Below, in pieces: positions 58,175 through 64,000 of a stretch of DNA of 64,000 nucleotides. A model generated the notes under the pieces. The model did no database searches, had not been told where the DNA came from, and saw only the letters and a program-made list of their open reading frames with translations. The stretch is from Euphorbia lathyris. Lineage: Eukaryota > Streptophyta > Magnoliopsida > Malpighiales > Euphorbiaceae. Numbering within the stretch: the first letter of the stretch is position 1; each line of letters begins with the position of its first letter. A program made the position numbers and the translations under genes. The DNA lies in NCBI RefSeq assembly GCF_963576675.1, contig NC_088916.1, positions 55,739,001 through 55,803,000 of the forward strand. Reading direction: 5' to 3'.

Positions 58175-58724
58175 TCTGTTTTGACTTTAGAGCCATAAGA
58201 ACTTCTTCCAGACTTAGTGTTTCTCTAGCGTACTTCATGGTTGCAACGAAATGACTAAAAGACTGGGGTAAAGAATTCAAGATCATTATGGCCTGATCTT
58301 CATCATCTATCTTTACCTCTATGTTCTCTAGGTCAATTATGATCTTTGAGAAATCATCAAGATAGTCTTCAACTGGCTTGTCCTCGTTCATCTTGAAGCC
58401 GAAAAGCTTTCCCTTAAGATAAACCCGATTGGTGAGTGTCTTCGTCATGTACAACTGTTCAAGCTTGAGCCAAACCCCAGCAGCTGAGGTTTCCTTCGAG
58501 ACTTCTCTCAGCACCTTGTCGCCAAGATACAGGACGATCGTACTGTAAGCCAATTCAAGAAGATCTTCTTTCTCCTCCTTCGTCATTGTCACCGGAAGTT
58601 CTTTCTCGCCCTTCAGAGCCTTCGCAACCTTCATTTGAACCAAGATTGCTTTCATCCTTTGTCTCCATAGAGCAAAATCTCCCTTACCATTGAAACGCTC
58701 GATCTCGATCTTTGTAAAACCCAT
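58047..58724 (-). CDS. gag: copia gag protein
   Basis: The frame begins MGFTKIEIERFNGKGDFALW at 58724, 32 bp after the 5' LTR; an earlier in-frame ATG at 58781 lies inside the LTR and is less likely. The body holds the UBN2/retrotrans_gag type domain (LEQLYMTKTLTNRVYLKGKL, VEDYLDDFSKIIIDL, LNSLPQSFSHF). The true gag reading continues to about 58116; beyond that the frame drifts into KRLSQAKEQE and stops at 58047 while pol is open in another frame. The zinc knuckle that normally ends gag is in the pol frame. Gag forms the particle that packages the element RNA. Confidence 0.88.
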   Translation of the reverse strand: MGFTKIEIERFNGKGDFALWRQRMKAILVQMKVAKALKGEKELPVTMTKEEKEDLLELAYSTIVLYLGDKVLREVSKETSAAGVWLKLEQLYMTKTLTNRVYLKGKLFGFKMNEDKPVEDYLDDFSKIIIDLENIEVKIDDEDQAIMILNSLPQSFSHFVATMKYARETLSLEEVLMALKSKQIEASTNTETAEGLLVRGRSEKKRLSQAKEQEREMVQNSILKQ

Positions 58725-58741
58725 TGCTCTGTTCTTGATTA

Positions 58742-58753
58742 GCTCTGATACCA
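58742..58753 (-). promoter_or_regulatory. primer-binding site of the copia element
   Basis: TGGTATCAGAGC on the minus strand, two bases inside the 5' LTR, complements the 3' end of initiator methionine tRNA. Confidence 0.9.
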
Positions 58754-58755
58754 AT

Positions 58756-59377
58756 TGTTGAGCTATACTTCGAACGATCAATCAACCACACAGATAAACA
58801 AAGTTCACAAAGATCACAGATTGGATCTTGAAACAGCAATCAAAAGAATACACACAGAATTTACCCTGGTTCGGCTTAACTGCCTACATCCAGCAACTTC
58901 ACTAATCAATGGAGATTACAACAAGGTTGAAACAGTTTCCTCTCTAGAAACTCTCGTGTTTTCCCAATCCCCAACTCAGTATATCACAGTGTACACTAAT
59001 GACTTAGTCTAAGAATAATCTCACGTATGAAACTACTTCCCAACCCAGACCTTTTATAGCCTTTACAAGATTGTGAAAATACCCAAAATATCCTTACTCA
59101 AAATGTACTAACTCAGCAAGACCTACTGACCAGTGGTAACACAGCAAGACCATGTTGTCCTGAACACAGCACGAACATGTTGACCTGTATTAACACCTCA
59201 GTACCATGCTGACCACAGCCATGCTAACTTGTTGAAATACTCATGCTGACTGGTTGGCTTACAATTATGCTGACTTGATTACCCAGCATCATTCTTGTAA
59301 TAGAAAACAACAACGACTTACAATGCTGACTTGTTGACTCAGCATCATCAGCAAGTGATAGAAAACAACGACTTACA
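58756..59377 (-). repeat. 5' LTR of the copia element
   Basis: 622 bp, same ends as the 3' LTR; it would carry the promoter on the minus strand. Confidence 0.95.
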
Positions 59378-59550
59378 GTGTTGTTTCTCTAGTGAATTTT
59401 TTCATGAACTTTTTATTTTAAAAAAATCAAGTTGAATTAAAATTCAGTTAATTTCTTAATTGGGCCAAACAGCAAAGCCCGCTTCCAATTGCAAATGGTT
59501 ATTCTCCATAAGCAAAACAAAAAATTAACACTCATTTATAAGTTCTAACT

Positions 59551-62143
59551 ATGAAAGATCTTAGGCCTATTGCTCTTTGCAATGTCCTATATAAGATTTT
59601 CTCTAAACTGTTGGCAAACAGGCTCAAAAATCTTCTCCCTTCCTTGATTTCTAAATCTCAGTCAGCCTTTGTTAAAGGAAGAAATATTACGGATAATGTT
59701 CTAATTGATTTTGAGGTCATTCATTGTATGCGGAGAAATGTTAACAAAAAGCAGGGTGATGTCACTTTGAAGATTGACATTAGCAAAGCATATGATCGGG
59801 TTGACTGGAATTATTTGAAGGCAGTCATGTTAAAGTTAGGTTTTTCCAATCAATGGGTTAAATTGATAATGCTTTGTGTTTCAACGGTTCGTTACTCGGT
59901 TAGAATCAATGATCAGTTGGTGGGACCCATTTCTCCAAAGCGGGGTCTACGTCAAGGGGATCCTTTATCTCCGTTTCTATTTCTTTTTTGTGTTGAGCGG
60001 CTGACGGCTTTAATTTCAGAGGAAGAAAGGAAGGGAACAATTCATGGATGTAGAGTGGGGAGGGGGGCTCCGACAATTACTCATTTGCTTTTTGCAGATG
60101 ATGCCCTCTTATTTTTTCGAGCATCAATTGGGGAGTGTAGGGTTGTGAAGAGAATTTTGGAAGATTATGCTGAGGCGTCGGGTCACGAGGTGAATTATTC
60201 AAAATCGGGCTTTATGTGTAGTAACAATGTTGCCTCTGAACTTCATATGGCTGTTTCGGCTTTACTTGGGGTGGATAAGCCTATTGATACAGGGCGTTAT
60301 TTGGGATTTCCTTCTTTGGTGGGTAGGAAAAAAAGGGTTATTTTTGCTCATCTTCGGGATAAACTGTGGAACAAATTACAACTTTGGAGGGGTAAAACAA
60401 TGTCAAAGGCGGGGAAGGCTGTGCTCATTAAGGCGGTTGCTCAAGCTATTCCGGTTTATTATATGAATGTTTTCCTTTTTTCTATTTCTACTACTGATGA
60501 GTTACAAAGGATGCTCAACTCTTTTTGGTGGGGTTCGAAGAAGGAGGGTGAATGTAGTCTAAATTGGTTGAGTTGGGAGAAGCTATGTATTCCAAAGACT
60601 AAAGGAGGACTCGATTTTCGTGATTTCACGGCTTTCAATTTGGCAATGTTGGGGAAGCATGGATGACATATGTTGTCAAACCCAAATTCTTTTGTAAGTA
60701 GAATTTTCAAAGCAAAATATTTCCCTGGTGGGGATTTTCTTCAAGCTCGTTTGGGTAATTCCCCGAGTTTTGTATGGAGGAGTCTTTGGAGCTCTCAATT
60801 GTTGCTAAATGAAGGTTTTAGGTGGAAGATTGGAGATGGAAAATCCATTAATGTTTGGAATGATCCTTGGCTCCGTGATAAAGGAAAGTTGAAGGTGGAA
60901 TCGCCAATCATTAATGCCCTTGAAGATTTGAAGGTTAGTGATTTGTTTATTCATGGAACTTCTGACTGGGATGTTGAGTTGTTAAGAGAGCTATTTTTGG
61001 AGAGAGACGTTAAGGAAATTCTGAAACTCCCTCCTCGAGTTGGAATTGCATCGGATAGTCCAATTTGGAATGAAAGCAAGACGGGTTCGTATACGGTAAA
61101 GAGTGCTTACGCATTGGCAACAGAGGTGGTGGCTCCGAGTAATCATCTGATTGTTATGGGTGATTGGGACAAAATTTGGATGGCAAATATTCCATACAAA
61201 GTTAGATTTTTTTGTTTGCCGTCTTGGTAGAAATTGTTTGCCATTGCGTTTTAATTTGTTCAGGAAAGGATTATTGATTCCGGTGGATAGGTGTGTTGCA
61301 TGTGGTAATGATCTTGAAGATGCTTGGCACCTATTCATTTTATGTCCTTTTGCTGTTAGTGTTTGGCGGGATGCGGGTTTATTGTTGCTTTTGCAACCCT
61401 TGGCGGAAGCGACTAATAGTTTGTTGGATTTTATTTTTGCTGCTATGACTGTTTTATCCAGGATTAATGGAGAGAAATTCCTAATGATATTGTGGAGTTT
61501 ATGGAGAAGCAGAAATAAAAAGTTGTGGCAGAATGTAGTGGAAAGCTCATTCCAGGCTATTACTGTGGCTGTCGAGGTTCTGAGGGACTGGAGAAAGGCG
61601 AGAGCTGCTGCAAGGTGTGGTGTTTCGGGGGCAGCAGTGGGTCTGTCTGAAGTTCAGTGGCGGAAGCCGTCCTTAGGTCTAAAATGTAATGTGGATGCGG
61701 CCTGTTTTGGGGATACCATGCAGGTTGGGTTGGGCGCTGTTTTAAGAGACAAGGATGGAAGGTTTGTTGCAGCAAGAACCGCAACTGTAGTTGGATTACC
61801 GTCGGTGCAAGAGTGTGAGACGTTAGCACTTTTTTCGGCATTGAAGTGGGTGGCGGAAGAGGGATTTAGCCAGGTGGTTTTTGAGTCGGATGCGAAATCT
61901 GTGGTCGATGCTATTAATTCCAAAGCTGGCGATGTATCAGAGTTTGGTTCGTTGGTGTCCTGTTGTCGTTCTCTTCTTCTTAACAACAATTATTCTGTTT
62001 GTTTTGCAAGGCGGCAAGCGAACAGGGTGGCTCACTCTTTAGCGAAGTCCTCTCGTTCTTATTCTTGTCCCATGTTTTTTGATGTTGTTCCGTCTTTTTT
62101 GCAATCTGTACTTAACATTGATTGTCCGGTAGAGGCTTATTAA
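59551..62143 (+). pseudogene. LINE ORF2 C-terminal half: RT, zf-RVT, RNase H
   Basis: First frame 59551-60666: reverse transcriptase with AFVKGRNITDNVLIDFEVIH, KIDISKAYDRVDW, GLRQGDPLSPFLF and an intact FADD (near 60100). It ends at a TGA in place of a conserved Trp codon (60664-60666), then continues in the same phase (60670-61230) with NPNSFVSRIFKAKYFPGGDF and the WRIGDG-type zf-RVT region. A frameshift near 61210 moves it to 61151-62143, with the zinc-binding CVACGNDLEDAWHLFILCPF and an RNase H domain (CNVDAACF, ECETLALFSALKW, ESDAKSVVDAI). Two lesions in 2.6 kb show a fairly young but dead copy. Confidence 0.88.
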
Positions 62144-62170
62144 ATGCATTCTTTTCGAAAAAAAAAAAAA
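59551..62170 (+). mobile_element. 5'-truncated L1-type LINE
   Basis: Starts abruptly inside reverse transcriptase at MKDLRPIALCNVLYKI and ends in a 14-A tail (about 62158-62172). The flanking AACTAT (59547-59552 and 62171-62176) may be a short target duplication. 5' truncation is normal for LINE insertion by target-primed reverse transcription. The sequence is far better preserved than the LINE at 1.3-7.1 kb. Confidence 0.88.
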
Positions 62171-62172
62171 AA

Positions 62173-62616
62173 CTATAATGCTATTGTCAGTGCTTAGAAT
62201 TTAAAGCTTAGAAAATTAAAATCCGAGTACACAAGAATCATACCGTGATACAAACTCTGTAAGCCAAAAAAGGGGAAAAAAAAAATTTGAATCCATGTGT
62301 TTAGTATTTTTACTTTAATCAATGAAAAATTTCAACCAATATATTTTAATTTTTCTCAAAATGATTGGTAGACCAATCTAATAGCAGTGTAAAAGACAAG
62401 ATAAAACTATATATTCCAAGTGTGTAATGGCAAAAAAAAAAATCTCTAAATAGCTACACATAATATCCAATAGCAACAGATGTAGTTGAGACTCAATGAG
62501 GAACAAGAGTTCTATAGTATGACATGAAAATAAGTAAAATATTTGTAAGATGAGTCGCATTGAAACAAAGAAATGCACTGCCATCTACTCCTTGGCTCCA
62601 CAAATCAAATGGAATT
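62173..62616 (-). other. 3' UTR and flank of RPT4
   Basis: This lies downstream of the RPT4 stop on the minus strand. AT-rich, without frames. It probably includes the polyadenylation region. Confidence 0.4.
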
Positions 62617-63770
62617 CTACTCCTTACCAAAATCTGCATTATAGTGTGAGCTTGACTCCAGTTTCTTTGCCTCGTTAAGCTTCCTTACAGCCTGCAACAC
62701 CCCGTATCTAAATTAATACCACATTCTACAAACCCCTCCACACAAATTAAGGTTGCCAGATCAATTTTACCTTCATAAAATCTTCATGGATAACGTAATC
62801 ACGTTCTGCACGGATTGCTGACATTCCGGCTTCAGTGCAAACATTGCGGAGATCAGCTCCATTGAAACCCTGACATAATTGCAGCAATCTTTAAAATTAG
62901 CACCAATCACATGATCCGTTAAACAGGCAAAGCTTACCCTTTGACTTACCTCTGCAAGTTTCACAACAGCCTCATAGTCAATCTCCCCATGTTTTGCAAT
63001 GCCTGCAGCATGAATCTTTAGAATTTCCATCCTTGATTGTTCATTTGGCAATGGAATCTCTATCTTTCGGTCCAAGCGCCCTGGCCGTAGAAGTGCTGGG
63101 TCAAGAACATCAGGTCGGTTTGTTGCCATTATCATTTTAACCTACGGTAGATAGTCAGAAGAAAAATGATGTTTCTTTCACCAAATATACAAAGGACCTA
63201 AAGCAGAGATTTGTACACACGACGTGAAAATGTGTAAATAGTAGCTCTTAAGACATTCACAACACCATGATTATGGATACATGATATTGACAGCAAAAAG
63301 ATCCAATTTTAGAAACATTTTCAATTGTAAGGGATACGAGTTCACAGATTTCAACTTTGAGGGCATATTGAAGAAAGTGCCATATTATTCTGTAAATTGC
63401 CAATAGAAAATCGTTCCAATATGAAACTCATTATGTATAATAATTAATCAATCAAAAAGTCTATCAATACAAAATATGGTCAAGCAACTCCCCTGGATAA
63501 GCATGAAACTGAAAGCATGCAGAAAAAAAGCTCATATAAGTATATAACAGCATACAAAGAACATACACGTTATAGTTTTTTGACTATAAGTTTATAATGC
63601 TGGATTGAATGAACAATTTATACGAAAGTTACCTTCCCAAGTTGATCAAATCCATCAAGTTGATTGAGCAACTCCATTAGTGTTCTTTGTATTTCACGAT
63701 CAGCACTTGTTCCTTCACTAAAACGGCGTCCACCAATTGCATCAATCTCATCCATGAAAATGATACACGG
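62617..63770 (-). CDS. RPT4: 26S proteasome regulatory ATPase RPT4 (3' part)
   Basis: Four coding exons on the minus strand: 63633-63770, 62950-63141, 62771-62869 and 62617-62691 (stop at 62617-62619), all phase 0, together 167 codons. They encode the second half of an AAA ATPase: Walker [15 protein letters not shown], sensor/second region of homology [20 protein letters not shown] with the arginine finger, the RPT4-typical [20 protein letters not shown], and the C-terminal helical part ending [15 protein letters not shown]4 (26S subunit 10B) is one of six ATPases in the base of the 19S particle that unfold ubiquitinated proteins and feed them to the 20S core. Upstream exons with the Walker A motif lie beyond 64000. 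The sequence looks intact. An Au-type SINE sits in the next intron upstream. Confidence 0.95.
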
Positions 63771-63814
63771 CTAGAAAAATAAATGTTAGTTATAATACTC
63801 TGGAGGCATATACT

Positions 63815-64000
63815 AAAAAAAAAAAGGGCGGCCCGGTCGCATTACGCGTCCCCGCTGAGCGAGGGTCCGGGGACGGGTCCCACCACAAGGGTGTATTGGG
63901 GGCAAGCCTTCCCTTGCCAATTTAATTGGCAAGAGGCCGCTCCTAAGACTCGAACCCGTGACCTCTGGTCACACGGCAACAACGTTTTACCGTTGCGCCA
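63815..64000 (-). mobile_element. Au-type SINE in an RPT4 intron (runs off the window)
   Basis: On the minus strand: A box TGGCGCAACGG at the edge (63990-64000), B box GGTTCGAGTC (63947-63956), then AAGGCTTGCCCCCAATACAC, CCTTGTGGTGGGACC, GTCCCCGGACCCTCGC and CGGGCCGCCC, ending in a T run (A run 63815-63825). This is the layout and wording of the plant Au SINE family, derived from a tRNA and found in many angiosperms. The 5' tip lies outside. Confidence 0.88.

Larger units (their letters stand above)
54088..59377 (-). mobile_element. nearly intact Ty1-copia retrotransposon (Tork/Tnt1-like)
   Basis: The 5.29-kb element has two 622-bp LTRs (54088-54709 and 58756-59377) and identical 5-bp flanks GTGTT (54083-54087, 59378-59382). 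It reads on the minus strand: the initiator-Met tRNA primer-binding site beside the right LTR, gag, then pol with protease, integrase, reverse transcriptase and RNase H in copia order, and a polypurine tract beside the left LTR. By eye the LTRs differ at six sites (about 1%), all transitions, so the insertion is recent. All catalytic motifs are present. One frame change between gag and pol is the only break I find. Confidence 0.95.

Noticed and set aside
63940..64000. tRNA gene at the right edge
   Set aside because: A and B boxes belong to the tRNA-like head of an Au SINE; the body and T tail of the SINE follow directly.

Overview
The window is plant nuclear DNA, almost certainly from a eudicot. 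The evidence is an AT-rich intergenic background, spliced genes with GT-AG introns, an intronless DYW-type pentatricopeptide repeat gene, multi-domain jacalin-related lectins, L1 LINEs with an RNase H domain, Ty1-copia and Ty3-gypsy elements, tRNA-derived SINEs and many TIR/MITE elements. No species-level call is possible from sequence alone. Exon limits were set by eye from GT-AG sites and reading frame.

Layout. 1-7.2 kb: a MITE and a full-length but broken L1-type LINE (minus). 7.2-12 kb: a degenerate copia element carrying nested DNA transposons. 12.6-17.5 kb: two arrays of 33-bp palindromic units around a small two-exon reading frame, then a mosaic of organelle-derived DNA (mitochondrial rrn26 and plastid ycf1 pieces) with a LINE scrap, then a hAT element inserted in a related palindrome. 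18-19.4 kb: a LINE fragment and a Mutator-like MITE. 19.5-27.9 kb: a gypsy-type LTR retrotransposon (minus) with identical 5-bp target duplications, a permuted coding interior, a 25-unit tandem repeat, and a Pack-MULE in its 5' LTR that carries pieces of two host genes (OXA1-like and guanosine deaminase-like). 28-31.8 kb: intergenic, with hairpins and MITEs.

The gene-bearing half begins at 31.8 kb. A three-domain jacalin-related lectin (31.9-33.9 kb), a DYW-class PPR gene (38.9-41.6 kb) and a second three-domain lectin (44.0-47.3 kb) lie on the same strand. The pairing of this lectin type with this PPR matches the neighbouring Arabidopsis genes At1g19715 and At1g19720, so the block looks like conserved microsynteny with a lectin duplication around the PPR. 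A five-exon TLC-domain membrane protein follows at 50.7-53.7 kb.

The right end holds a young, nearly intact Ty1-copia element (54.1-59.4 kb, minus; two 622-bp LTRs differing at about six sites), a 5'-truncated LINE (59.55-62.17 kb, plus), and the last four coding exons of the 26S proteasome ATPase RPT4 (62.6-63.8 kb, minus), which runs off the edge. An Au-type SINE sits in the RPT4 intron at the window end.

The host genes have no evident operon-like link: lectins bind sugars, the PPR would edit organellar RNA, the TLC protein is a membrane protein, and RPT4 is a proteasome motor subunit. Most remaining DNA is transposon-derived.
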